Shown: positions 1 to 10,655 of the stretch, in pieces
Layout of the letters: each line of letters opens with the position of its first letter
Position numbering within the stretch: position 1 is the first letter of the stretch
Source: Streptacidiphilus jeojiense
Lineage (GTDB): Bacteria; Actinomycetota; Actinomycetes; Streptomycetales; Streptomycetaceae
Assembly (NCBI RefSeq): GCF_000719095.1
Contig: NZ_JOEH01000042.1
Location: 1 to 46,693, forward strand
Direction: 5' to 3'
Length of the DNA stretch: 46,693 bases
Notes under the pieces: model-generated
What the model saw: only the letters and a program-made list of their open reading frames with translations
Told to the model about the DNA's origin: nothing
Databases searched by the model: none
Program-made: the position numbers and the translations under genes

Positions 1-140
1 CGGACGCTTCCTTCGAGCGGCTTTCACACCAGCCCTCCGGGCGCTTCCTTCGTTTTCTACTCTAGCAGACCGTTTCCGGCTTGCTTTCCGTCCTCCCGGC
101 CCGTGAAGTGTTTGCTTCGCGGCCCGTTCCGACGAGTGAA

Positions 141-170
141 ACTCTAGCGGAATTCCCCGGCCGGAGCCAA
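141..170 (-). promoter_or_regulatory. Second tandem rrn-type promoter
   Basis: On the minus strand TTGGCT (165-170) is followed after 18 bp by TAGAGT (141-146). A further TAGAGT at 59-64 has no good -35 hexamer. Tandem promoters with TAGAGT-type -10 boxes are typical of Streptomyces rRNA operons. Confidence 0.6.
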
Positions 171-266
171 TTCCACCGCTTTCCCGATAAACGGCATGCC
201 AAAGCAGAGCCATGCCGTCTCATCAGGGGTTTCGCCGCCACCGCTGTCCGCAGGGCAACTCGAAGA

Positions 267-295
267 ACGTTACGCGTCCGTCAAGACCGTGTCAA
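267..295 (-). promoter_or_regulatory. Vegetative promoter, rrn upstream promoter
   Basis: On the minus strand TTGACA (290-295) is followed after 17 bp by TAACGT (267-272). This is close to the consensus for the major sigma factor (HrdB in Streptomyces). It lies just after the RNase J terminator, so it starts a new leftward transcript. Confidence 0.7.
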
Positions 296-326
296 ACCGA
301 GAAGCGGGGAACCGGAGCCCGGAACG

Positions 327-367
327 GAGAGGGCCCGTGCAGACCAGGTGTCTGCACGGGCCCTCTC
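327..367 (-). terminator. Terminator of the RNase J gene
   Basis: Perfect 18-bp inverted repeat (327-344 against 350-367) with a 5-nt loop, 16 nt past the RNase J stop. There is no U-tract, as is usual for actinomycete terminators. It separates RNase J transcription from the rrn-like promoters to the left. Confidence 0.85.
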
Positions 368-382
368 AGGCAGTCGGAGGGA

Positions 383-2068
383 TCAGACCTCCACGACCAC
401 CGGGAGGATCATCGGGCGGCGGCGGTAGGTGTCGGACACCCACTTGCCGAGGACCCGGCGGACCAGCTGCTGGACCTGACGGGGCTCGATGACGCCGTCC
501 TGCGCCGAGCGCGACAGTGCGTCCTGCATCTTGGCGATGGCAGGGCCGAAGGCGTCGTCGTCGATGCCGGAGCCGCGGGCCTGGATGTTCGGGCCCGCAG
601 TGATCTTGCCGGTGTTGGAGTCCACCACCAGGAAGACCGAGATGATGCCCTCCTCACCGAGGATGCGGCGGTCCTTCAGCGAGCCCTCGCTGATGTCGCC
701 GACCGAGAGACCGTCGACGTACACGTAGCCGGCCTGGACCTTGCCGACGATCTTGGCAGAGCCGTTGACCAGGTCGATCACCACGCCGTCCTCGGCGATG
801 ACGATGTGGTCCTTGCTGATGCCGGTCTTCTGGCCGAGCTCGGAGACCGCCCGCAGGTGCCGCCACTCGCCGTGGACCGGCATCAGGTTGCGCGGCTTGC
901 AGATGTTGAAGAAGTACAGCAGCTCGCCGGCCGATGCGTGGCCCGAGACGTGCACCTTGGCGTTGCCCTTGTGCACGACGTCGGCGCCCCACCTGGTCAG
1001 GCCGTTGATGACGCGGTAGACCGCGTTCTCGTTGCCCGGGATCAGCGACGACGCGAGGATGACGGTGTCGCCCTCGACGATGCGGATCTGGTGGTCCCGG
1101 TTGGCCATCCGCGACAGCGCGGCCATCGGCTCGCCCTGGGAACCGGTGCAGATCAGCACCACGTCCTCGTCGGGCAGGTCGTCCAGCGTCTTCACGTCGA
1201 CGACCAGGCCGCCCGGCACCTTGAGGTAGCCGAGGTCACGGGCGATGCCCATGTTGCGGACCATGGAGCGGCCGACGAAGGCGACCTTGCGGCCGAACTC
1301 GTGGGCGGTGTCCAGGACCTGCTGGATGCGGTGGACGTGGCTGGCGAAGCTGGCCACGATGATCCGCTTGTCGGCGCGGTCGAAGACCTGCTGGAGCACC
1401 GGGCCGATGTCCCGCTCCGGCGCGATGAACCCGGGGACCTCGGCGTTGGTGGAGTCCACCAGCAGCAGGTCGATGCCCTCCTCACCCAGACGGGCGAAGG
1501 TCGGCAGGTCGGTGAGCCGCTTGTCGAGCGGCAGCTGGTCCATCTTGAAGTCGCCGGTGGCGACGACCATGCCGGCCGGGGTGCGGATGGCGACGGCGAG
1601 CGCGTCCGGGATGGAGTGGTTCACCGCGATGAACTCGCAGTCGAACGCGCCGATGCGCTCGCGCTCGCCCTCCTTCACCTCCAGCGTGTACGGCCGGATG
1701 CGGTGCTCGGTGAGCTTGGCCTCGATCAGCGCCAGCGTCAGCTTGGAGCCGATCAGCGGGATGTCGGGCTTCTCGCGGAGCAGGTACGGAACGGCGCCGA
1801 TGTGGTCCTCGTGCCCGTGGGTGAGGACAATGCCGTCGATCTTGTCCAGCCGGTCCCGGATGGAGGTGAAGTCGGGCAGGATCAGGTCGACGCCGGGCTG
1901 CTGCTCCTCGGGGAACAGGACGCCGCAGTCGACGATGAGCAGGCGGCCGCCGTACTCAAAAACCGTCATGTTGCGGCCGATCTCACCGAGTCCGCCCAGC
2001 GGGGTGACGCGGAGCGCCCCCTCGGCGAGCGGCGGCGGGGTGCCCAGGTCAGGGTGCGGATGGCTCAA
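383..2068 (-). CDS. rnj: Ribonuclease J
   Basis: A 561-residue metallo-beta-lactamase/beta-CASP nuclease with 5'-3' exonuclease and endonuclease activity on RNA. In actinomycetes it acts in mRNA decay and rRNA maturation. The metal-binding HGHEDH motif is at about residues 84-89, followed by the beta-CASP domain and a C-terminal region ending in RRRPMILPVVVEV, as in other streptomycete RNase J proteins. The start is taken as TTG at 2068 because GAGGAGAG precedes it and the protein then begins MSHPHPDLG, matching remembered homologues; an in-frame ATG at 2113 would add 15 residues. It is followed by a strong terminator and preceded by dapA on the same strand, 150 nt away. Full length, no defects seen. 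Confidence 0.95.
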   Translation of the reverse strand: MSHPHPDLGTPPPLAEGALRVTPLGGLGEIGRNMTVFEYGGRLLIVDCGVLFPEEQQPGVDLILPDFTSIRDRLDKIDGIVLTHGHEDHIGAVPYLLREKPDIPLIGSKLTLALIEAKLTEHRIRPYTLEVKEGERERIGAFDCEFIAVNHSIPDALAVAIRTPAGMVVATGDFKMDQLPLDKRLTDLPTFARLGEEGIDLLLVDSTNAEVPGFIAPERDIGPVLQQVFDRADKRIIVASFASHVHRIQQVLDTAHEFGRKVAFVGRSMVRNMGIARDLGYLKVPGGLVVDVKTLDDLPDEDVVLICTGSQGEPMAALSRMANRDHQIRIVEGDTVILASSLIPGNENAVYRVINGLTRWGADVVHKGNAKVHVSGHASAGELLYFFNICKPRNLMPVHGEWRHLRAVSELGQKTGISKDHIVIAEDGVVIDLVNGSAKIVGKVQAGYVYVDGLSVGDISEGSLKDRRILGEEGIISVFLVVDSNTGKITAGPNIQARGSGIDDDAFGPAIAKMQDALSRSAQDGVIEPRQVQQLVRRVLGKWVSDTYRRRPMILPVVVEV

Positions 2069-2198
2069 AAGTCTCTCCTCTCCGCGCGCACCGCGCACCC
2101 CGGTTGGGCGCACAGTGCGGGCGGCATCGTTTCTTCTTTTCCGTGGTGCAACACGTCACAGTTCCGGCGGGCGGGCAGGACGTGGAAGTCTGTTGTTC

Positions 2199-2238
2199 GG
2201 AGGTGTACCCCTCCGGTGTCAGAGGTGTACCCCTCCGG
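2199..2238. repeat. 22-bp tandem duplication across the dapA stop codon
   Basis: The 17-mer GAGGTGTACCCCTCCGG occurs at 2200-2216 and again at 2222-2238. The right copy encodes the last residues of DapA (AGGVHL) and the left copy lies just past its stop. Each copy folds as a short CGGAGG/CCTCCG hairpin, so the pair may act as a weak 3' end. Confidence 0.8.
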
Positions 2239-3118
2239 CGGCAAGATCCTTCTTCAGCTGTTCGATCTCAGCGTCAGTGGCCTCGACCAGCGGCAGTCGC
2301 AGCGGACCGGCCGGGAGGCCCTGCAGGGACAGGGCAGCCTTGGTGGTGATCACGCCTTGAGTACGAAACATACCGGTGAAAACCGGCAACAGGCGCTGAT
2401 GCATCTCCGCGGCCTTGGCCACGTCGCCCGCGAGGTGGGCGTCCAGCATGTCACGCAGTTCCGCCGAGACCACATGGCCGACGACGCTGACGTACCCGAC
2501 CGCACCGATCGAGAGCAGCGGCAGGTTGAGCATGTCGTCGCCGGAGTACCAGGCCAGACCGCTGCGGGAGATCGCCCAGCCGGCCGCGCCGAGGTCGCCC
2601 TTGGCGTCCTTGTTGGCGACGATCCGGGGGTGCTCGCCCAGACGGACCAGCGTCTCGGTGTCGATGGGGACACCGCTGCGGCCCGGAATGTCGTAGAGCA
2701 TCACCGGGAGGCCGGTGGCGTCGGCGACCGCGGTGAAGTGCCGGCGCAGACCCTCCTGCGGCGGCTTGTTGTAGTAGGGCGTCACGACCAGCAGGCCGTT
2801 CGCACCGGCCTGCTCAGCCTGGTGGGCCAGCTCGACCGAGTGGCGGGTGTCGTTGGTCCCCACCCCCGCGACCACGTGGGCGCGGTCTCCGACAGCCTCC
2901 ACCACGGCCCTGACCAGCGCGCTCTTCTCGGCGTCGGTGGTGGTGGGCGATTCGCCGGTGGTGCCGTTCACGACGAGTCCGTCGTTGCCCGCGGCGACCA
3001 GATGGGCCGCCAGACGCTGGGCGCCTTCGAGGTCGAGGGAACCGTCGGCGGTGAACGGGGTCACCATCGCGGTCAGCGCCCTGCCGAAGGGGATCTCGGG
3101 GGTGGAGGTCGGAGCCAT
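2219..3118 (-). CDS. dapA: 4-hydroxy-tetrahydrodipicolinate synthase
   Basis: A 299-residue class I aldolase that condenses pyruvate with aspartate semialdehyde in the diaminopimelate/lysine pathway, feeding peptidoglycan and lysine. Visible motifs are NGTTGE (about 51-56), TPYYNKP (113-119), YDIPGRSG (142-149) and IVANKDAKGD, where Lys170 is the expected Schiff-base lysine. The start at 3118 gives MAPTSTPEIPFGR, which matches homologues, but there is no Shine-Dalgarno sequence before it. A -10-like TAGCGT (3126-3131) sits only 7 nt upstream, so the mRNA may be leaderless. An in-frame ATG at 3166 also lacks an RBS. The pathway partner dapB lies about 2 kb upstream, with thyX between. Full length. 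Confidence 0.95.
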   Translation of the reverse strand: MAPTSTPEIPFGRALTAMVTPFTADGSLDLEGAQRLAAHLVAAGNDGLVVNGTTGESPTTTDAEKSALVRAVVEAVGDRAHVVAGVGTNDTRHSVELAHQAEQAGANGLLVVTPYYNKPPQEGLRRHFTAVADATGLPVMLYDIPGRSGVPIDTETLVRLGEHPRIVANKDAKGDLGAAGWAISRSGLAWYSGDDMLNLPLLSIGAVGYVSVVGHVVSAELRDMLDAHLAGDVAKAAEMHQRLLPVFTGMFRTQGVITTKAALSLQGLPAGPLRLPLVEATDAEIEQLKKDLAAGGVHL

Positions 3119-3125
3119 GAACCCA

Positions 3126-3154
3126 ACGCTACTCGTTGCCGGTGCGTCCCAGCA
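3126..3154 (-). promoter_or_regulatory. Possible promoter giving a leaderless dapA mRNA
   Basis: The minus strand shows TAGCGT (3126-3131) with a weak -35 match TGCTGG (3149-3154) at 17 bp. Transcription would start at or next to the A of the dapA ATG at 3118. Leaderless mRNAs are common in actinomycetes, and the absent RBS fits. Confidence 0.4.
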
Positions 3155-3187
3155 CAGGCGGTCCATCAGGAGAAACGGGAATGAGGA

Positions 3188-3228
3188 GCCCGGTGCCGCC
3201 TGCTCGGGGGTTCAGGCGGCACCGGGGC
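3188..3228 (-). terminator. Terminator of thyX
   Basis: Inverted repeat of 14 bp (3189-3202 against 3213-3226) with a 10-nt loop, extended after a one-base bulge. It lies about 100 nt past the thyX stop and 70 nt before dapA, so it separates the two genes. Confidence 0.7.
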
Positions 3229-3327
3229 TCGTGTTCTGAGACTAAGGAACAGTGCGATATCCCGCAAATGGGACATATGAGAGATCTGACTCCATGTGAG
3301 ACAAGAACCCCCACAACGCCGCTGTCC

Positions 3328-4068
3328 CTAGGGCGCGACCCGTCCGTGCTCGTTGAAGGCGGCGTGCGTCAGGGGCATCAGTTCGGCCCACTTCGCCTCC
3401 ATCTTCTCCGCCACCATCTCGATCTCCCGCTGCGGAAACGAGGGCACCTTGGCCCGCTCGTCCTTGGTGCGCAGCGAGAGGAAGTGCATCAGCGAGCGGG
3501 CGTTGCAGGTCGCGTACATGGACGAGAAGAGACCCACCGGCAGCACCGCTCGGGCCACCTCACGGGCCACGCCCTCGGCGAGCATCGCCTGGTAGGCGGC
3601 GTAGGACTGGCGGTACGAGTCCTCCATCGCGGAGCTCACGGCCTTGTACTGGTCGGCCGTGCCCTCGAAGAACTCGTACTTGCCGGGGCGGCCCTTCTGC
3701 ACCAGCTTGCGCTCGGCGGCGGGGACGTAGAAGACCGGCTGCAGCTCGCGGTAGCGGCCGCTCTCCTCGTTGTAGCTCCAGCCGCTGCGGTGCCGGTGGA
3801 ACTCCCGGAAGACGAAGATCGGGGCGCTCACCAGGAAGGTCATCGAGTTGTGCTCGAACGGGGTGCCGTGGCGGTCGCGCATCAGGTAGTTGATCAGCCC
3901 CTTGGACCGCGCCGGGTCCTTTCCGAGCTCGTCGATGGACTGCTCGCCGGCGGTGGACACCCGAGCGGCGAACAGCACGTCGGCGTCCTGCGCGCTGCTG
4001 CGCACGAGCTCGACGGTGACGTCGTCCCTGAAGATCGGCTCCGGTACGGCGGGGGCTTCGTCGGTCAC
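3328..4068 (-). CDS. thyX: Flavin-dependent thymidylate synthase ThyX
   Basis: A 246-residue FAD-dependent enzyme that methylates dUMP to dTMP with methylenetetrahydrofolate and NADPH; it is unrelated to ThyA. The signature RHRSGWSYNEESGRY (about residues 90-105) matches the ThyX motif RHRx7S that binds FAD and dUMP. The C-terminal part holds NARSLMHFLSLR, typical of the substrate-binding helix. The GTG start at 4068 has AAAGGA 8 nt upstream. It is divergent from the GNAT gene at 4195, with 126 bp between them for both promoters. Length is normal. Confidence 0.96.
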   Translation of the reverse strand: MTDEAPAVPEPIFRDDVTVELVRSSAQDADVLFAARVSTAGEQSIDELGKDPARSKGLINYLMRDRHGTPFEHNSMTFLVSAPIFVFREFHRHRSGWSYNEESGRYRELQPVFYVPAAERKLVQKGRPGKYEFFEGTADQYKAVSSAMEDSYRQSYAAYQAMLAEGVAREVARAVLPVGLFSSMYATCNARSLMHFLSLRTKDERAKVPSFPQREIEMVAEKMEAKWAELMPLTHAAFNEHGRVAP

Positions 4069-4777
4069 CTGCTGCGTCCTTTCGGTGGTGCGGTGCTGCG
4101 TCCGGGCCGGTAACGGCCGCGGGCCAGCCTAGCGGCGCCGGGGGCACGGGTCGGCCGGCCGACTCCCTACCCTGGGACACAGGAAAGGGAGGGTATGTCG
4201 GAACGACTGGAACAACCCCAGGTCCGGGATGTGGAAGCAGCGGACGTCGCCGAGGTGGTGCGGCTGCGTGCCGCGTCCTGGCGCGCCGCCTACGCGGACC
4301 TGATGCCGCCTGCCTACCTGGACGCCATGGACACCGGACCCGAGGCCGTCGGCCGGGCGGTGCGCAGGCTCCGGGGGAATCCGGCCGGCTACCACGACCT
4401 GGTGGCCCTGCGCGGCGACCGGATCGTCGCCTTCGCCCTGGCCGGCCCGGAACGGCCGATGCCGAGCCACTACCGCGACGGCGGCCACGGCTGCGAGGAG
4501 CACGGCGGGACCCGGGGCGAGGTGTACGCGCTGTACGCCCATCCGGACGCCTGGTCCACCGGCGCGGGGGCGGCACTGCTCGATGCCGCCTGCGCACGCC
4601 TCAGGGCGGACGGGCACCGGCAGCAGGTGCTCTGGGTCCTGGAGGGCAATGCCAGGGGTCGTTCCTTCTACGAGCGCCAGGGGCTGCGCCCGACCGGCGA
4701 GCGCACCACCCTGAGGCTGGGCGGCGCGCTCCTGACCGAGCTTCAGTACGCGACCGTCCCCGCCGCCGAACAGGTCG

Positions 4778-7453
<2,676 letters not shown>

Positions 7454-7512
7454 GTGACTTCCTTAGGCGCTGACGAGCACCGGCAGGTGTTGCCGGGTGC
7501 TGGGCTACGGGG

Positions 7513-7548
7513 TGCGGCCCGGTCCTCCGAACGGGGGACCGGGCCGCA
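7513..7548 (-). terminator. Terminator of pnp
   Basis: A 13-bp perfect stem (7513-7525 against 7536-7548) extends inward by three more pairs, one of them G-U, to a GAAC loop. It lies 17 nt past the pnp stop. Confidence 0.85.
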
Positions 7549-7564
7549 GGGTGGTGCCGTACTG

Positions 7565-9778
7565 CTACTTGGCCTCGGCCTCGGCCGGAGCCTCTTCGCC
7601 CTCGACCACGGGGATCAGCGAGAGCTTGCCGCGCGGGTCGATCTCGGCGATCTCGACCTGCACCTTGGCGCCGACGGCGAGCACGTCCTCGACGTTCTCC
7701 ACGCGCTTGCCACCGGCGAGCTTGCGGATCTGCGAGATGTGCAGCAGGCCGTCCTTGCCCGGCATGAGCGACACGAACGCGCCGAAGGTCGTGGTCTTCA
7801 CCACGGTGCCCAGGTAGCGCTCGCCGACCTCCGGCATGGTCGGGTTGGCGATCTGGTTGATCGTCGTACGGGCAGCCTCCGCCGAGGGACCGTCGACCGC
7901 ACCGATGTAGATGGTGCCGTCGTCCTCGATGGTGATGTCCGCGCCGGTGTCCTCCTGGATCTGGTTGATCATCTTGCCCTTCGGGCCGATGACCTCACCG
8001 ATCTTGTCAACCGGGATCTTGATGGTGATGATGCGCGGCGCGAACTCGGACATCTCGTCCGGGACGTCGATCGCCTCGTTCATCACGTCGAGGATGTGCA
8101 GACGCGCGTCGTGGGCCTGCTTCAGCGCGGCGCCCAGGACCGAGGCGGGGATGCCGTCGAGCTTGGTGTCGAGCTGCAGCGCGGTGACGAAGGTCTTGGT
8201 GCCGGCGACCTTGAAGTCCATGTCGCCGAACGCGTCCTCGGCGCCCAGGATGTCGGTCAGCGCGACGTAGTGGGTCTCGCCGTCGATCTCCTGCGAGATC
8301 AGGCCCATGGCGATACCGGCGACGGCGGCCTTCAGCGGCACACCGGCGTTCAGCAGCGACATGGTCGAGGCGCAGACCGAGCCCATCGAGGTGGAGCCGT
8401 TGGACCCGAGGGCCTCGGACACCTGACGGATCGCGTAGGGGAACTCCTCGCGGGTCGGCAGCACGGGGAGCAGCGCACGCTCGGCGAGCGCGCCGTGGCC
8501 GATCTCGCGGCGCTTGGGCGAGCCCACGCGGCCGGTCTCGCCGACGGAGTACGGCGGGAAGTTGTAGTTGTGCATGTAGCGCTTGCGGGTCTCCGGCGCC
8601 AGCGTGTCCAGCTGCTGCTCCATCCGGAGCATGTTCAGCGTGGTGACACCCAGGATCTGGGTCTCGCCGCGCTCGAACAGGGCCGAACCGTGGACGCGCG
8701 GGATGACCTCGACCTCGGCGGCCAGGGTGCGGATGTCGGTGACCCCGCGGCCGTCGATGCGGACCTTGTCCTTGATGACCCGCTGGCGGACCAGCTTCTT
8801 GGTCAGCGAGCGGTACGCGGCGGAGATCTCCTTCTCGCGGCCCTCGAACTGCGGGAGCAGCTTGTCGGAGGCGAGGCCCTTCACCCGGTCCAGCTCGGCC
8901 TCGCGGGCCTGCTTGCCGGCGATGGTGAGCGCCTGCGCGAGCTCCTCGGTGACCGCGGCGCTGAGCGCCTCGAACACGTCGTCCTGGTAGTCCAGGAAGA
9001 TCGGGAACTCGCCGGTGGGCTTGGCGGCGTGGGCGGCCAGCTCGGACTGCGCGCGGCACAGCTCCTTGATGAAGACCTTGGAGGCCTCCAGGCCGGCGGC
9101 CACGACGTCCTCGGTCGGGGCGGTGGCGCCGCCCTTGACCAGCTCGATCGTCTTGGCGGTGGCCTCGGCCTCCACCATCATGATCGCGACGTCGCCGTCG
9201 GCCAGGGTGCGACCGGCGACGACCATGTCGAACACGGCCTCCTCCAGCTCGCTGTGGCGCGGGAAGGCGACCCACTGGCCCTTGATCAGCGCGACCCGGA
9301 CACCGCCGATGGGGCCGGAGAACGGCAGGCCCGCCAGCTGGGTGGAGGCGGAGGCGGCGTTGATGGCCACGACGTCGTAGAGGTCGTCGGGGTTGAGCGC
9401 CATGATCGTGCAGACGACCTGGATCTCGTTGCGCAGGCCCTTGACGAAGGACGGGCGCAGCGGGCGGTCGATCAGACGACAGGTGAGGATCGCGTCCTCG
9501 GAGGGGCGGCCCTCGCGACGGAAGAACGAGCCGGGGATGCGCCCGGCCGCGTACATCCGCTCCTCGACGTCCACCGTCAGCGGGAAGAAGTCGAAGTGGT
9601 CCTTGGGCTGCTTCGAGGCGCTGGTCGCCGAGAGGATCATCGTCTCGTCGTCCAGGTAGGCGACGGCGGAGCCGGCGGCCTGCTTGGCGAGACGACCGGT
9701 CTCGAAGCGGATGGTGCGGGTACCGAAAGAACCGTTGTCGATGACGGCTACGGCTTCGTGCGTGGTGTTGTCTTCCAC
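7565..9778 (-). CDS. pnp: Polynucleotide phosphorylase (guanosine pentaphosphate synthetase I)
   Basis: A 737-residue phosphorolytic 3'-5' exoribonuclease; in streptomycetes it also adds heteropolymeric 3' tails. Domains in order are RNase PH 1, an alpha-helical domain, RNase PH 2, KH ([20 protein letters not shown], about 600-619) and S1 ([19 protein letters not shown], about 655-673). [10 protein letters not shown] and [13 protein letters not shown] are the conserved catalytic-core motifs. GTG start with AAGGAG about 9 nt upstream. It follows rpsO across a 433-bp gap with several hairpins; in S. coelicolor this junction is cleaved by RNase III. Full length. Confidence 0.97.
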   Translation of the reverse strand: MEDNTTHEAVAVIDNGSFGTRTIRFETGRLAKQAAGSAVAYLDDETMILSATSASKQPKDHFDFFPLTVDVEERMYAAGRIPGSFFRREGRPSEDAILTCRLIDRPLRPSFVKGLRNEIQVVCTIMALNPDDLYDVVAINAASASTQLAGLPFSGPIGGVRVALIKGQWVAFPRHSELEEAVFDMVVAGRTLADGDVAIMMVEAEATAKTIELVKGGATAPTEDVVAAGLEASKVFIKELCRAQSELAAHAAKPTGEFPIFLDYQDDVFEALSAAVTEELAQALTIAGKQAREAELDRVKGLASDKLLPQFEGREKEISAAYRSLTKKLVRQRVIKDKVRIDGRGVTDIRTLAAEVEVIPRVHGSALFERGETQILGVTTLNMLRMEQQLDTLAPETRKRYMHNYNFPPYSVGETGRVGSPKRREIGHGALAERALLPVLPTREEFPYAIRQVSEALGSNGSTSMGSVCASTMSLLNAGVPLKAAVAGIAMGLISQEIDGETHYVALTDILGAEDAFGDMDFKVAGTKTFVTALQLDTKLDGIPASVLGAALKQAHDARLHILDVMNEAIDVPDEMSEFAPRIITIKIPVDKIGEVIGPKGKMINQIQEDTGADITIEDDGTIYIGAVDGPSAEAARTTINQIANPTMPEVGERYLGTVVKTTTFGAFVSLMPGKDGLLHISQIRKLAGGKRVENVEDVLAVGAKVQVEIAEIDPRGKLSLIPVVEGEEAPAEAEAK

Positions 9779-10170
9779 CTGGAAGATCTCCTTCGTATTC
9801 CTCAGGTGGAGCGCCCCCGCACCGATCGACCTGGTGGCGGCCCTGGCCGGTCTTCGATCGAAGCCTCCGGACGGGCGGCGCTGGTGCGCTCGGTCCTCCG
9901 GCGGCCACTACCGAGGACCGGCGCCCGGTGGCGCCGGCGGTCGGGATGCGTGTGGACGCTCCGCGTCTTTGCGGGCGGCGACCGGTCCGGTCGTCCCGCG
10001 GTGTCGGGCCCTCTCGTCGTCACGCGCGGCGCGCGCGACCGGAGGGCGCTTCACCCTTCGTTCTCACCTTACGCACGCAGTCTTTCCCACGCGTGCGCCC
10101 TGCCCAATCATTTCCGCGGGGCGGCCCCTCCCGTTCACGGGAGGAGGGATCGGGACCAGGATGTGCCGAA
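9779..10170 (-). promoter_or_regulatory. Structured rpsO-pnp intergenic region, with possible RNase III sites and pnp promoter
   Basis: No gene is visible here. It holds several perfect inverted repeats: CTTCGATCGAAG (9852-9863), an 8-bp stem 9891-9898/9913-9920, an 8-bp stem CCGGCGCC/GGCGCCGG with CGGT loop (9918-9937), and a 7-bp stem CCTCCCG/CGGGAGG with TTCA loop (10127-10144). In S. coelicolor the equivalent interval carries pnp promoters and RNase III-processed hairpins (established knowledge). I could not pick out a convincing promoter by eye. Confidence 0.6.
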
Positions 10171-10199
10171 GGGCGGCTCCCATCGAGTGGGAGCCGCCC
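10171..10199 (-). terminator. rpsO terminator, likely readthrough, before pnp
   Basis: A perfect 12-bp stem GGGCGGCTCCCA/TGGGAGCCGCCC with loop TCGAG lies 13 nt past the rpsO stop. In this operon type some transcription passes through into pnp and the hairpin is an RNase III target. Confidence 0.85.
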
Positions 10200-10211
10200 C
10201 CGGGCGAGGTA

Positions 10212-10502
10212 CTAGCGGGCCGCGCCGGCGGCACCGCGACGGATGCCGAGGCGGTCGACCAGGGTACGGAAGCGCTCGATGTCCTTCTTGGCCAGGTACT
10301 GCAGCAGACGGCGGCGCTGGCCGACGAGGAGCAGCAGGCCACGACGCGAGTGGTGGTCGTGCTTGTGGGTCTTGAGGTGCTCGGTCAGGTCCGAGATACG
10401 ACGGCTGAGCATGGCGACCTGGACCTCGGGGGAGCCGGTGTCGCCCTCCTTGGTGCCGAACTCGTCCATGATCTGCTTCTTGACAGCGGCGTCGAGGGCC
10501 AC
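10212..10502 (-). CDS. rpsO: 30S ribosomal protein S15
   Basis: A 96-residue protein (most family members have 88-95) that binds 16S rRNA early in 30S assembly. The sequence [18 protein letters not shown] followed by [19 protein letters not shown] and [18 protein letters not shown] is the full S15 signature. The GTG start has AAGGAG about 6 nt upstream. The last residues GAAGAAR form a short extra tail. It is followed by a strong hairpin and then pnp, the classical rpsO-pnp order. Self-regulation of translation by S15 is known in E. coli but cannot be judged here. Confidence 0.97.
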   Translation of the reverse strand: MALDAAVKKQIMDEFGTKEGDTGSPEVQVAMLSRRISDLTEHLKTHKHDHHSRRGLLLLVGQRRRLLQYLAKKDIERFRTLVDRLGIRRGAAGAAR

Positions 10503-10655
10503 AGCAACTCCTTGGTGTCTCAGTGCTGCCGGGTGGTCCTGGTCTGCTTCACAGGAACTCGTGGAACCCGGCGGGCGGGGCCAAGGACACGCCTTGGACC
10601 CTGCACCAGCCTACCAGCGCGGCAGAGTACCCCTTGACAGCCCCTTCCGCAGCCG

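Larger units (their letters stand above)
1..326 (-). promoter_or_regulatory. Probable rRNA operon promoter and 16S leader region, reading off the left edge
   Basis: No credible gene lies here. Read on the minus strand, the stretch resembles the promoter/leader of Streptomyces rRNA operons as I remember them, including TAGAGT -10 boxes and a GAAGGAAGC...GAAGGAAGCGTCCG ending that in those operons precedes the boxA-like TTGAGAACTCAACAG of the 16S leader. One consensus promoter (290-295/267-272), a second good one (165-170/141-146) and another TAGAGT (59-64) are arranged in tandem, as expected for rrn. The 16S gene itself would be outside the window, so this is inference from leader similarity. 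The alternative is an ordinary promoter array for an unknown leftward gene. Confidence 0.72.

Noticed and set aside
81..428. Possible small plus-strand gene at the left edge
   Set aside because: It crosses the rrn-like promoters and the RNase J terminator on the other strand, has no RBS and no known domain.
2069..2218. Lysine riboswitch near dapA
   Set aside because: The dapA upstream side is the thyX interval (3119-3327) and shows only a terminator and a close promoter-like element; no aptamer-sized structure recognised in either gap.
212..3184. Long plus-strand open frame of about 990 codons
   Set aside because: It is the antisense of RNase J and dapA, with Asp/Val/Arg/His-rich shadow composition typical of high-GC DNA and no recognisable domain.
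10631..10645. TTGACA on the plus strand as a promoter
   Set aside because: No plus-strand gene lies downstream; eccD and rpsO are both leftward.
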